Shown here piece by piece: positions 24,242 to 32,333 of a stretch of DNA of 64,000 bases (position 1 is its first letter; each line of letters starts with the position of its first letter). Origin of the DNA: a virus; IMG/VR virus record IMGVR_UViG_3300037258_000374, positions 1 to 64,000 of that record, one strand, 5' to 3'. The notes under the pieces were generated by a model, which saw nothing but the letters and a program-made list of their open reading frames with translations, was not told the DNA's origin and did not search any database. Both the position numbers and the translations under genes were made by a program.

Positions 24242-24589
24242 TGGATCTTGGTGATGATCAAGGCTCTGCGCCGATCGATGCGCTGCGCGCGCCATTCCCA
24301 TGGTTCGGCGGCAAGAGCCTCGCGGCGCCGTTGATCTGGCGAGCCTTCGGCAACGTGCGAATTTTGTCGAGCCATTCTGCGGATCGCTCGCTGTTCTTCT
24401 CGCGCGCCCGCACGCGCCGAAGGTCGAAACGGTCAACGACAAAGACGGATTCATCGCGAACGTATGCCGCGAGGATGGACGCAGATCGCGTGGCGCTCGA
24501 AAGGCAGCGGCAAGAACCGCGGCAAAGAACGGATCTGGTTCTCGCCGCTCTGCGAAGCCTCACTCGCGCAAGGGAGTCTCTTCTGATGG
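24238..24589 (+). pseudogene. D12-class adenine-N6 methyltransferase remnant
   Basis: Three family-typical pieces lie in three frames. FPWFGGKSLAAPLIW is at the start; NFVEPFCGSLAVLLARP and VNDKDGFIAN follow after a one-base loss near 24360; then comes a jump to IAWRSKGSGKN ... RIWFSPLCE and a terminal QGSLF before the TGA. Most of the catalytic centre (the DPPY region) is gone. An intact Dam-like protein would be about 250-300 residues, so roughly half the gene has been deleted. Confidence 0.75.
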
Positions 24590-25014
24590 GCCGGCAACCA
24601 ACGCTCGTGCACATCTGCGTCGACTGCGGCGCTCGGGGCCAGCTCGGCGCGCTGCAGGCAAAGCGTGCAGGATGGAAGCTGTGGATCGGCGGCGGGTGGT
24701 GTCCGAAGTGCTACCCAAAGCACGAACCGCAGATCCGAACGCCGCAGCCGACGGGCACGCAGCCAGATCCGGTCTACGTGCGATGTTCGGCGTGTGGACG
24801 AGCCCCGCTACGCGGTGCGGAGATGACCCCCGACGCGTGGTGGCCAACGTTTCACTGGCTAGCGACCGAAGAGAACAAGCTCGCGCTCAAGGAGCGCAAG
24901 CGTCCTATCCCGCTGTGCCCGGGCATCCACAGGCCGGGCGCCGTCGTCAAGGTCGAGCGCGTTCCTCTCGACGAGGAGCAAGGAGACCGCGATGCGCCTG
25001 TTGAGGCACCATAG
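24586..25014 (+). CDS. Hypothetical protein with two zinc ribbons
   Basis: 142 residues from ATG 24586, overlapping the end of the methyltransferase remnant. CVDCGARGQLG ... CPKCYPKHEP and CSACGRAPL ... CPGIH give two metal sites. Function unknown. Confidence 0.6.
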   Translation: MGRQPTLVHICVDCGARGQLGALQAKRAGWKLWIGGGWCPKCYPKHEPQIRTPQPTGTQPDPVYVRCSACGRAPLRGAEMTPDAWWPTFHWLATEENKLALKERKRPIPLCPGIHRPGAVVKVERVPLDEEQGDRDAPVEAP

Positions 25015-25351
25015 TCCGATGTCAGACGAGAACGGTATGCATCAAGCGATGGCCGATTTGCTTGATGACGACGCGGAGGGCTGGGCACGCCTTCAAGGCT
25101 TGTTCGCGATGCTCGCCCTTCCCCTCATCCACGATAGCGACGGTCGCTTTCGCAAGCGGATCATCGAGGTCGAGATCTCGGCTGGCCGATGGATAGCGAT
25201 CGATGGCGCCGCGCTCGAGATGCAGCGGCTGATCGTGTGGTCGGGGATGAACGGTACGCGCAGCACCTATGAGTTCCGTCGCTCCGAAGGCGTCCCGCAG
25301 TGGCGCGCTCCGAAGGAGGAGTCGCGCGCGAAAGGATTCATCGTCCCGTGA
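24992..25351 (+). CDS. Hypothetical protein
   Basis: 119 residues; AGGAG lies 7 nt before the ATG at 24992. Helical N-terminus, beta-rich middle, basic end. It overlaps the HAD-family gene by 4 nt. Function unknown. Confidence 0.65.
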   Translation: MRLLRHHSPMSDENGMHQAMADLLDDDAEGWARLQGLFAMLALPLIHDSDGRFRKRIIEVEISAGRWIAIDGAALEMQRLIVWSGMNGTRSTYEFRRSEGVPQWRAPKEESRAKGFIVP

Positions 25352-25893
25352 TCAGGATCGTCTTCCTCGACTTTGACGGCGTGCTGAACAGCACCGACTG
25401 GTACAAGCGGCGCCCGAACAAGGTCGAGTGGGCCGCGCGCCTCGGCATCTCCGAGGAGCAGTTCTGGAACGACCGCTTCGAGTGGGCTCTGCGATCGATC
25501 GACCCGGACGCGGTCGCGGCGCTTAACGATCTCGTGACGAAGACGCAGGCGCGCGTCGTCATCAGCAGCACGTGGCGCACGATGTGGTCGCTGCCGAAGC
25601 TCGAGAAGATACTCCGGTGGTTCGGGTTCGCTCACCATCTCGTCGGCGCGACGCCAGACCAGTGCGAGCAGGTCGATGGTGGACTGTTCGTCGGCGCGCG
25701 CCGCGGCAACGAGATCGCGGCGTGGCTCACCACGATGTTCGGAGCAGTCCGACCGGCAGATGTCGAGTTCGTGATCATCGACGACGACTCCGACATGGGC
25801 CCGCTCTGCGACCGGCTGTTCAACACGAGCCACGATGTCGGCCTCCGCGTGGGCGACGTCGAGGCGATCGCGGCGATGTTCGAGGTCGCGTGA
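25348..25893 (+). CDS. HAD-superfamily phosphatase-like protein
   Basis: 181 residues. Motif I LDFDGVLN (nucleophile Asp), motif II VVISSTWR and motif IV VIIDDDSDMG match the HAD domain seen in phage and RNA-repair-associated proteins. Could act on nucleotide or nucleic-acid phosphates; substrate not inferable. GTG start overlaps the previous stop. Confidence 0.85.
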   Translation: MIRIVFLDFDGVLNSTDWYKRRPNKVEWAARLGISEEQFWNDRFEWALRSIDPDAVAALNDLVTKTQARVVISSTWRTMWSLPKLEKILRWFGFAHHLVGATPDQCEQVDGGLFVGARRGNEIAAWLTTMFGAVRPADVEFVIIDDDSDMGPLCDRLFNTSHDVGLRVGDVEAIAAMFEVA

Positions 25894-26306
25894 CCGCCTG
25901 CGCCAAGTGCGGCTACGACTCCGATGCCGTCGTCGTGGCCTCGTGGTCGTTCTTCATTGACCGCGATCCGCCGTCGCTCAACAGCCGCGTAATCAACCTC
26001 GGCGCGACCCGCTGGCGATACGCGAAGGAGCGCGATGCGTGGGGATGGGAGTTTCGCGCGGTGCGACTGATGAAGAAGATCCCGCCAGCGGAGGGCCTGC
26101 GCCGAGTGACGCTGACGCGCTGCTACTACGGGCGCCAGCAGGAGCGAGATCGAGACAACCTCGCGGGCGGCATGAAAAATTGCGTCGATGCCATGGTGCT
26201 GGAGCAACTGCTAACAAGCGACGACCCGGCGCACGCGGAGATCCACTACCAACAGGAGCGCGGCTCGCCGACCGGCCTGCGCGTGCTCATCGAGGAGCTA
26301 GCGTAA
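25890..26306 (+). CDS. RusA-like Holliday-junction resolvase
   Basis: 138 residues. An N-terminal CAKCGYD is followed by the RusA signature: PSLNSR near the start, then RDRDNLAGGMKNCVDAMV and a later TSDDPAHAEIHY. The aspartates in DxDN and DD match the metal site. It would cut recombination or replication junctions. The Cys pair is an extra. Confidence 0.75.
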   Translation: MTACAKCGYDSDAVVVASWSFFIDRDPPSLNSRVINLGATRWRYAKERDAWGWEFRAVRLMKKIPPAEGLRRVTLTRCYYGRQQERDRDNLAGGMKNCVDAMVLEQLLTSDDPAHAEIHYQQERGSPTGLRVLIEELA

Positions 26307-26506
26307 TGGCACGAGGGAAGCTGCTCAGCGATGTCGAGCAATACGTGCTCGAGATGAACCAGCTCTGCGAGGGCGTGCTCGCGCTACGCAGACGCGGCAC
26401 GAGGATCTGGAACCGCGCAGCCCACGGCGCGCCGCCGCTGACGAACGTCGAGATCCAGAAGATGCGCGCCGCACTTAAGCGGCTGCAGACGGTGGCGCGA
26501 ACGTGA
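26306..26506 (+). CDS. Small helical hypothetical protein
   Basis: 66 residues, ATG overlapping the upstream stop (TAATG). Basic and helical. Function unknown. Confidence 0.6.
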   Translation: MARGKLLSDVEQYVLEMNQLCEGVLALRRRGTRIWNRAAHGAPPLTNVEIQKMRAALKRLQTVART

Positions 26507-26967
26507 ACCATCTCGCCGAATCGGACCGCGCGCGAGCTCGCGCGTACATCGAAGCGCGATCGATCCCGGTCCCGCACTGCGGGTGCCGCCTCTGGCTGCT
26601 CGCGCCGCGCTCGAACGGATACGGAGCAGCGACGTTCAACGGCGAGCAGTGGACGGCCCATTGCCTAGCGTATGAGGCTTGGGTCGGTCCCGTCCCGGAT
26701 GGCGCGCTCCTTGAGCACCGCATTTGCGACGAACGGATGTGCTGCGAGTGGACGCATCTGCGGCCAGGCAGCATCGCGAGCAACATGGACGACGCGGCGC
26801 GGAAGCTGCGGCTTGGGCAGAAGCTGAACGCCGTCCAGGTACGCGCGATCCGCGAGCGCTACGGAGCAGGCGGCGTCATCAGCCTGCGACGGCTCGCGCT
26901 CGAATACCGCGTATCGAAGACGTCGATCGCGATGATCGTTCGCCGCGAGCATTGGAGCTACGCGTGA
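26503..26967 (+). CDS. HNH endonuclease
   Basis: 154 residues. GCRLW ... AHCLAYEAWVGPVPDGALLEH with H/CD/CC/H ligands, then SNMDDAARK, match phage HNH_3-type nucleases. The C-terminal ~50 residues (LNAVQVRAIRERYG ... SKTSIAMIVRREHW) form a helix-turn-helix typical of homing HNH enzymes. Here it is integrated in the operon (4-nt overlaps), unlike the two antisense HNH genes. Confidence 0.82.
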   Translation: MNHLAESDRARARAYIEARSIPVPHCGCRLWLLAPRSNGYGAATFNGEQWTAHCLAYEAWVGPVPDGALLEHRICDERMCCEWTHLRPGSIASNMDDAARKLRLGQKLNAVQVRAIRERYGAGGVISLRRLALEYRVSKTSIAMIVRREHWSYA

Positions 26968-27146
26968 GGACGTGGCTCTTCTGGCTCCTCGTGCGCGGCG
27001 GCGTTTTGTATGTGCTGAACTGGCTGTGGTTCAACGAGGCCGAGGCGACGATCGCGCTGTTCATCGTCTTCTCGATGTTCCACGCGATGACCATCTACGA
27101 GCGGCGCGCCGAGGAGCGCGAGCGCTGGAGGACGATCGAACGATGA
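26964..27146 (+). CDS. Small membrane protein
   Basis: 60 residues from GTG 26964. Two hydrophobic segments (WLFWLLVRGGVLYVLNWLW and ATIALFIVFSMFH) are followed by a charged tail. Could be a holin or other inner-membrane protein, but no lysis gene is adjacent. Confidence 0.65.
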   Translation: MRTWLFWLLVRGGVLYVLNWLWFNEAEATIALFIVFSMFHAMTIYERRAEERERWRTIER

Positions 27147-27334
27147 GCAGAGCATCGACCAAGCCGATCGCGAGCGACCTCTTCGCAGCGGGCTGGCTCT
27201 CGCCCAACGCTGCGGCCGACGCTCTCGGTATCACCCTGCGTCAGCTCGAGCTTCGAGCGCGCCGCCGCGAGATCAAGCGGCGCGAGCTCGCGCCGGGCAC
27301 CGGCCTGTATCTTTACGAAGTGGCGCGGCGATGA
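27143..27334 (+). CDS. Small helix-turn-helix protein
   Basis: 63 residues. WLSPNAAADALGITLRQLELR is a clear MerR/excisionase-like HTH, followed by basic residues. ATG overlaps the upstream stop. Possible regulator or excisionase-like factor. Confidence 0.65.
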   Translation: MSRASTKPIASDLFAAGWLSPNAAADALGITLRQLELRARRREIKRRELAPGTGLYLYEVARR

Positions 27335-27783
27335 CCGAGCCGGCTCGCGAGGCAATCAACGCGGTTCGCCGCGCGCTGTCGGGCTACGTGTTCCAGGTCG
27401 ACGACGAGGCGAGCGTTCAGCGGCAAGTGCTCCAGGCGCTCGGCGAGCGCGGAGTCGAAGTGCTAGGCAGCGAAGTGATCGCGCGCGTGCCGGAGAAGCG
27501 CGAGCCCGCGCCTCCGCGGCTGCGTAACATGCCTGCACCGAAGGGTGGACGATACGACATCTTGGTGTGCCACGCCGGCGTGCGCCTCGTGCTGGAGTTG
27601 AAAGTCTCGGGCTCGGCGCCAGCCGTCGAGCGCCAGGCGCAGCGCTACGCCTTGACGCATGGGATCGATGCCGTGGCGCTGGTGACGACCTCCAACCGCC
27701 TCGCGCGCGGGGTCGCTGCGATCGAGGACGACGAGATGCTCGGCGGTAAGCCGTTCGGCGTCGTGCTCCTCCGGTGCTTCTGA
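27331..27783 (+). CDS. PD-(D/E)XK nuclease
   Basis: 150 residues. GGRYDILVCHAGVRLVLELK supplies the D ... E-x-K of a PD-(D/E)XK site, followed by a helix with QAQRYALTHG. Sits directly before the SNF2-like helicase, the usual phage pairing of a VRR-Nuc-like enzyme and helicase. Likely a DNA-junction or end-processing enzyme. Confidence 0.75.
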   Translation: MTEPAREAINAVRRALSGYVFQVDDEASVQRQVLQALGERGVEVLGSEVIARVPEKREPAPPRLRNMPAPKGGRYDILVCHAGVRLVLELKVSGSAPAVERQAQRYALTHGIDAVALVTTSNRLARGVAAIEDDEMLGGKPFGVVLLRCF

Positions 27784-29666
27784 TGCGGCCGGGCAGCATC
27801 TCGCTCGATGGCGCAGGCGACTTCGTCGTCCGCTGTCCGCCGCACGTCGCGATCAAGCTGCGGCGCGTGTTCGGCGGCGTGCAACGGCGCGGTGCCGGCT
27901 ATTTCACTATCAGCGCGACGTCGGGCAATGCGTACGAGCTGCAGTGGTTCCGGCAGCGGTATCCGCTCGATCTGGAGCAGGACGCGGCCGACAGGTTCGA
28001 AGCTCTGCGCCTAGCCGAGGAGCATCGGCTCGCGTCGATCGCCGAGCTCGAGGCGGCCGACTACATCCCTCGGAAGTTCGATCTCGCGCTGCCGCCGCGC
28101 GAATACCAGCGCGTCGCGGCGGACCTCGCGCTGCGCACGGGCTCGCTGCTGGTCGCCGACGAACTCGGGCTCGGCAAGACGATCACCGCGATCTGCGCGC
28201 TGACGGCGGAGGGCAAGCTGCCGGCGCTCGTCGTGACGATGACGCACCTGCCGAGGCAGTGGGAGGTTCAGCTGCAGAAGTTCGCGCCGTCGCTGCGCGC
28301 GCATCGCATCCGCAAGGGAACGCCGTACGACTTCGCGAAGATCAAGTTCGAGACGGACGCGAGCGGCAAGCGCATGCGCATCCCGCGGCCGGGCATCCCA
28401 GACGTGATCATCTGCAACTACCACAAGCTGTGCGGATGGGCCGATACGCTCGCGCAGCTATGCAGGTCGGTCGTCTTCGACGAGGTCCAGGAGCTTCGGC
28501 ACGCCGGGACGAACAAGTACATCGCGGCGCACGCGATCGCCGGCAGCGTCCCGCTCCGAATCGGGCTGTCGGCGACGCCGATCTACAACTACGGCGCCGA
28601 GATCTACTCGGTCGTCGAGGCGATCGCGCCCGGCGCGCTCGGCACGCGCAAGGAGTTCTACGACGAGTGGTGCGGCGGCGCGAACCCTGGCTCCGACCAG
28701 GACGCCCGGAAGGTCTGCGTCGCGGATCCGGTCGCGCTCGGCACGTATCTGCGCGAGTCCGGCCTCATGATCCGCCGCACGCGGAAGGAGGTCGGTCGCG
28801 AGCTGCCGCCGCTGACCATCGTGCGGCATGCGATCGAGGTCGACCCGGCGCGCATCAACGAAGCGACGGCGGACGTAGCCGAGCTCGCCTCGCGCGTGCT
28901 CGCGCGCACTGGCAGCAACTTCGAGCTGATGAAGTGGTCCGGCGAAATCGACTACCAGATGCGCCAGGCGACCGGCATCGGCAAGGCCGGCGCGGTGATC
29001 GACTTCGTGCGGATGCTCGTCGAGGCCGGTGAGCGCGTGGTGCTCTACGGCTGGCATCATGAGGTCTACGCGCTGTGGCGCTCGGCACTCGACAAGCACG
29101 GCATCTCCTTCGCGATGTACACGGGCAGCGAGAGCGAGACGCAGAAGTCTGATAGCGTGCAGGCGTTCATCGATCACAAGGTCAACGTGCTGATCATCTC
29201 GCTGCGTGCTGGCGCCGGGCTCGACGGGCTGCAGCACGTCAGCCGCACGGTGGTGATCGGCGAGCTCGACTGGTCTCCGCAGGTCCATCAGCAGAACATC
29301 GGCCGCGTCTATCGCGATGGCCAGCTCGAGCCGTGCGTTGCGTACTACCTCGTCGCCGAGGAGGGCAGCGATCCGGTGATCGCCGACGTGCTCGGGCTGA
29401 AGGATGCGCAGGCGACCGGCATCATCGATCCTGATCGCGCGGGCGTCGCGCATCTGGTCGGCTCCTCCGAGAGCCACGTGCGAAAGCTCGCCGTCGAAGT
29501 GCTGCGCCGGCGCGGTATCGAAGTGCCAGACGAACAAGACGACTGCTCGCAAGGCGATGATCGCGGCTGCAGCATGCACGGCGATCCCGGCAATTGCCCA
29601 GCGCCACCGGAGCCGTCGCTCGAACTGGCTCCGCAACTCGGCCTAGCGCTAGGGTCCTCGCGATGA
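27783..29666 (+). CDS. SNF2-like superfamily 2 helicase
   Basis: 627 residues. Motif I DELGLGKT (126-133), II DEVQ (233-236), III GLSATP, and C-terminal motifs LIISLRAGAGLDGLQ and QNIGRVYRDGQ mark an SF2/SNF2 ATPase. The ~100 N-terminal residues resemble a HARP-like extension. It starts by TGATG overlap with the nuclease and probably remodels forks or junctions with it. Confidence 0.87.
   Translation: MRPGSISLDGAGDFVVRCPPHVAIKLRRVFGGVQRRGAGYFTISATSGNAYELQWFRQRYPLDLEQDAADRFEALRLAEEHRLASIAELEAADYIPRKFDLALPPREYQRVAADLALRTGSLLVADELGLGKTITAICALTAEGKLPALVVTMTHLPRQWEVQLQKFAPSLRAHRIRKGTPYDFAKIKFETDASGKRMRIPRPGIPDVIICNYHKLCGWADTLAQLCRSVVFDEVQELRHAGTNKYIAAHAIAGSVPLRIGLSATPIYNYGAEIYSVVEAIAPGALGTRKEFYDEWCGGANPGSDQDARKVCVADPVALGTYLRESGLMIRRTRKEVGRELPPLTIVRHAIEVDPARINEATADVAELASRVLARTGSNFELMKWSGEIDYQMRQATGIGKAGAVIDFVRMLVEAGERVVLYGWHHEVYALWRSALDKHGISFAMYTGSESETQKSDSVQAFIDHKVNVLIISLRAGAGLDGLQHVSRTVVIGELDWSPQVHQQNIGRVYRDGQLEPCVAYYLVAEEGSDPVIADVLGLKDAQATGIIDPDRAGVAHLVGSSESHVRKLAVEVLRRRGIEVPDEQDDCSQGDDRGCSMHGDPGNCPAPPEPSLELAPQLGLALGSSR
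29650..29655 (+). promoter_or_regulatory. TAGGGT -10 box
   Basis: TAGGGT and a 7-nt spacer lead to the ATG at 29663; it lies inside the 3' end of the helicase gene. Confidence 0.6.
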
Positions 29667-30232
29667 TCGCAGCGCTGATCCGGTGCCTCGCGCTCGCCGC
29701 CCGCGCCCATGCGGCGTGGCCGGAGTACTCGATCGCGGACGTAACCGCCGCATCCTGCGCGGCGGTTGGCGCCGCCGATCCGGGCGTCCCGGCCGAGCTC
29801 CTGCTCGCAATCGCGCAGCACGAGAGCGACCTGCATCCCAATGCGGTGAGCTGGGTCGCGACCAGCGGCCGAAGGGTGGATATCCTGTGGACGCGCGACC
29901 GCGCGCCGCCTGAAAACAAAGCGTTGGCATGCGGTTACGGGCAGACGATTGTCCACACCAGCCGCGCGTGCGCCGATGTGATCGCCGATCACGGTGGTCT
30001 CGTGACCGCGGAGCACGAGCTCGCCGCGTGGCTGCGGTCGCCGCTGAGCGGCGGTTCTCTGCGTGTCGCGCTCGGCGGCTACGCCGGCGGGATCGCTGGC
30101 GCGCGCGCGGCGCGCGAGGGTATCGACGCTCTGGCGGTCCGCTTCGCCGATCTCTTCATCGCTCGCGCGAGACGGTTAACGATGCAGTCGGTGACTGTCA
30201 TAGTAGGGTCCAATCAGTGGAGGAATCGATGA
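29663..30232 (+). CDS. Lytic transglycosylase-like muralytic protein
   Basis: 189 residues. A hydrophobic N-terminus (MIAALIRCLALAARAHAA) looks like a signal peptide or anchor. ELLLAIAQHESDLHPNAVS carries the catalytic Glu of SLT-type enzymes, followed by CGYGQTIVHTS. Probably cleaves peptidoglycan in lysis or entry. The leaderless box at 29650 fixes the start and separates it from the helicase. Confidence 0.75.
   Translation: MIAALIRCLALAARAHAAWPEYSIADVTAASCAAVGAADPGVPAELLLAIAQHESDLHPNAVSWVATSGRRVDILWTRDRAPPENKALACGYGQTIVHTSRACADVIADHGGLVTAEHELAAWLRSPLSGGSLRVALGGYAGGIAGARAAREGIDALAVRFADLFIARARRLTMQSVTVIVGSNQWRNR
30204..30209 (+). promoter_or_regulatory. TAGGGT -10 box before a 170-nt leader
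   Basis: TAGGGT, 7-nt spacer, then GTG at 30217 that opens only a six-codon ORF (M/V-E-E-S-M-I). The next gene starts at 30388, so the transcript would have an unusually long leader containing hairpin element R1. Confidence 0.5.
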
Positions 30233-30246
30233 TCTAACCGCACCCC

Positions 30247-30310
30247 GCACCGCGTCGCAGCGCAGCGCTGCGCCCCGCAGCACAGCGCAAAGCAGAGCCC
30301 TAACGGGTCA
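30247..30310 (+). repeat. Hairpin element R1
   Basis: GC-rich region with a 14-bp perfect palindrome (GCGCAGCGCTGCGC at 30260-30273) that ends in GAGCCC-TAAC-GGGTC, a short stem with a UAAC loop. Its end matches elements R2 and R3 further on. The rest of 30233-30387 is non-coding leader. Confidence 0.6.
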
Positions 30311-30387
30311 ATCGGCCAGCGAGTCCAGTACCGACATTATGTCCGTCAGCGACTCCAGCGCCCCAAACGACAGCAAGAGGAATCTCA

Positions 30388-30972
30388 ATGCAGACGGTAC
30401 GCGCAGTTCTGAAATCCATCAGTCCCTATTCGCAGTCCAAGTATGTCGACAAAGACGAGCACCCCAAAAACGGCAAGGAGAGCGCCGACGACTACGAGAA
30501 GCGCACGTGGCAAGCGCGAGTGCATCTCGACGACAAAGGCGCTCCGTACATGCCGCCGATGGCGCTGAAGAAGTCGCTCGACGCCGCGAGTGCCTACCTC
30601 GGGAAGATTCCCGGCGAGCGCAATGCGACCTACGTGAAGCGATTCAAGTCTGGGCTGCTCGTTACCGACAACATCCCGCTCCGATCGAACGGCAAGCCGG
30701 TCACGAAGATCGACGACTTCGAGGGCGAGTGGCTATTTCTCGATGCTGGTGGCAAGGCCGGCCAAGGATCAACGCGCGTCAAACGCCGCATGCCTCGGCT
30801 CCGCGAGTGGGAGGTCACAGCAACGATCTATCTGATCGACGAGATCATCACACTCGATGTGCTGCGCCGCGCCCTCGAGGATGCCGGCCGCTTCGTCGGC
30901 GTCGGTCGCTTCCGCCCGCAGGTCGGAGGATTCTACGGTCGCTTCCTCGTCAAATCGCTGGAGGCGGTATGA
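30388..30972 (+). CDS. Putative RAMP/Cas7-like fold protein
   Basis: 194 residues. SPYSQSKY near the start, PPMALKKSLDAAS, and a C-terminal glycine-rich GVGRFRPQVGGFYGRF resemble the beta-sheet and G-loop layout of RAMP (Cas5/6/7-like) RNA-binding proteins. Similar proteins seem to occur in other phages without cas genes. No other cas gene or CRISPR array is present. A GAGG precedes the ATG by 7 nt. Flanked on both sides by hairpin elements R1 and R2/R3, so RNA binding is a reasonable guess; identity unproven. Confidence 0.6.
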   Translation: MQTVRAVLKSISPYSQSKYVDKDEHPKNGKESADDYEKRTWQARVHLDDKGAPYMPPMALKKSLDAASAYLGKIPGERNATYVKRFKSGLLVTDNIPLRSNGKPVTKIDDFEGEWLFLDAGGKAGQGSTRVKRRMPRLREWEVTATIYLIDEIITLDVLRRALEDAGRFVGVGRFRPQVGGFYGRFLVKSLEAV

Positions 30973-31463
30973 CGTTCAAGAGCGGTCGCCGGCCGATCGA
31001 AATCGTTTCGAATCGTCAACCTCACAAGCTCGCGATCATCGCGCTCGTGGTCACGACCAAGCCAGGCGATATCATCCACGATCCAGAGATCGATCGCGCA
31101 ACGAACTCCACGCTACAGGTCTGGAGCAGCGCCATGCAGTCTGCTCGGCGCGTGCTCGCCGTGGAGCACGGCATCGAGCTCAAGCGCGAGACGAAGCTCG
31201 GATATCGGCATCTCAAACCGGAAGAGAAGCCTGGCGCGGCAGATCGTCAAATGAACCGCGCGCGCAACCGCGTGAAGACCGCGAAGCGAATCGTCGATTC
31301 GATGACACAGGGCCAGTTTGACGAGCTGACGCCAGCCAATCAGTCGGTGCACGTCCAGACCCGCGCGCGCGTGCTCTTGACGCATGACATGATGTCGCCC
31401 AAGCGTCAGCGCGAGATCGCGGTCGCGGCGAACTCGAAGGAGAGGCCGATGCTGCCCAAGTAG
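30969..31463 (+). CDS. Partner of the RAMP-like protein, unknown function
   Basis: 164 residues, very basic, ATG overlapping the previous stop. An N-terminal beta region (LAIIALVVTTKPGDIIHD) precedes a helical basic C-terminus (MNRARNRVKTAKRIVDS). Translational coupling suggests it acts with the upstream protein. No family recognised. Confidence 0.6.
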   Translation: MTFKSGRRPIEIVSNRQPHKLAIIALVVTTKPGDIIHDPEIDRATNSTLQVWSSAMQSARRVLAVEHGIELKRETKLGYRHLKPEEKPGAADRQMNRARNRVKTAKRIVDSMTQGQFDELTPANQSVHVQTRARVLLTHDMMSPKRQREIAVAANSKERPMLPK

Positions 31464-31478
31464 AATCGACGATGCGCA

Positions 31479-31537
31479 GCGCTTCGCCTCGCATCGCGTC
31501 GCTCCACAACGCACTGCAGAGCCCGCAAGGGTCACCA
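31479..31537 (+). repeat. Hairpin element R2
   Basis: 59 nt, aligned without gaps to R3 (about 80 per cent identical by eye). It ends GAGCCC-GCAA-GGGTCACCA, a stem with a GNRA loop. Confidence 0.65.
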
Positions 31538-31556
31538 ACGATTTCATCGCCACGCG

Positions 31557-31615
31557 GCGCGTCGCTCCGCATCGCGGCGCATCGCAACGCATCACAGAGC
31601 CCGCAAGGGTCACCA
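31557..31615 (+). repeat. Hairpin element R3
   Basis: 59-nt direct repeat of R2, starting 78 nt after it, with the same GAGCCC-GCAA-GGGTCACCA end. Non-coding region 31464-31651 holds R2, R3 and the next promoter. Confidence 0.65.
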
Positions 31616-31638
31616 CGCAGCCGACGCCGACAATGAAG

Positions 31639-31644
31639 TATCGT
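31639..31644 (+). promoter_or_regulatory. TATCGT -10 box
   Basis: TATCGT and a 7-nt spacer lead to the ATG at 31652. Confidence 0.5.
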
Positions 31645-31651
31645 CGGCGTC

Positions 31652-32098
31652 ATGAAACCGCCCGAAGAGCTGGTCGCAGCGTTCCGCGCGCTCGTCGACA
31701 AGGCGAGCGAAGGGATAGCGATGCTGCTGGTCGACAATGGATTCGACGCCGCGACGATGCGCGTGCTCGCGGCGTGGCCGCATCTCGAGCATGGGTGGGA
31801 GCAGCCGAAGCGGCCGTGCCCGAGCTCGATGCCCACGCCTGCCGCATGGCGCTGGCTTGTCAGCGGACACCGATACGAGGCGCAGCAACTCGCCGACGCC
31901 GCCGGCGTAACGATTGCGATCGCACGCGCGAAGGCCACGATGCTGCTCGGCGCTCGGCTCGCGCTGCCGGACGGGACGATCACGTCCAGCGCGAGCGCCG
32001 CTCTCGCAGCGCATGCACGGCGCGCGCTGGGGCTCAAGTCGAAGGCCAAGGACAAGCAGTCGCGCGGTCGAATCGCTAGCGATGACGATGCGAACTGA
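31652..32098 (+). CDS. Hypothetical protein
   Basis: 148 residues, leaderless ATG. Helical, with WRWLVSGHRYEAQQLADAAG and GVTIAIARAKATMLLG suggesting an HTH-like part, and a basic C-terminal tail (KSKAKDKQSRGR). Function unknown. Confidence 0.65.
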   Translation: MKPPEELVAAFRALVDKASEGIAMLLVDNGFDAATMRVLAAWPHLEHGWEQPKRPCPSSMPTPAAWRWLVSGHRYEAQQLADAAGVTIAIARAKATMLLGARLALPDGTITSSASAALAAHARRALGLKSKAKDKQSRGRIASDDDAN

Positions 32099-32333
32099 GG
32101 CACGATGCCGATCGATGCCGTGTCCGCACAGCACGCGTCCCGATGCAGATCCGAAGTCGTGTTCGCTTTGCATCGGCGCAGTCGCGCGACCTGTGTGCCG
32201 CGATCCGATCACCGGCCTCTTCACGATCGACGGGAAGCTAGTCACCACGCGCGCGTTTCAGCCACCGACCGCATCACGCTACGCTCAGGTACTGAAGCGG
32301 CGCCGAAGCGCTGGCGAAGATCCAGACGAGTAG
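32082..32333 (+). CDS. Small zinc-binding protein
   Basis: 83 residues if ATG 32082 is used (ATG 32088 is possible). CPHSTRPDADPKSCSLC ... VCRDP looks like a zinc site, followed by a beta hairpin (TGLFTIDGKLVTTRAF) and a basic helix. Overlaps the preceding gene by 17 nt. Function unknown. Confidence 0.55.
   Translation: MTMRTEARCRSMPCPHSTRPDADPKSCSLCIGAVARPVCRDPITGLFTIDGKLVTTRAFQPPTASRYAQVLKRRRSAGEDPDE

Noticed and set aside
28458-29636. Long minus-strand frame opposite the SNF2-like helicase
   Set aside because: Antisense shadow of a motif-rich gene; composition is Arg/Asp/Ala-biased without motifs.
30247-31615. CRISPR array
   Set aside because: Only three imperfect copies, unequal spacing, no distinct spacers and no cas1/cas2 or leader.
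31113-32103. Long minus-strand frames across R2/R3 with repeated VTLAGS/RCGAT peptides
   Set aside because: They have no start signal, run antisense to two plausible genes and owe their repeats to the hairpin elements.
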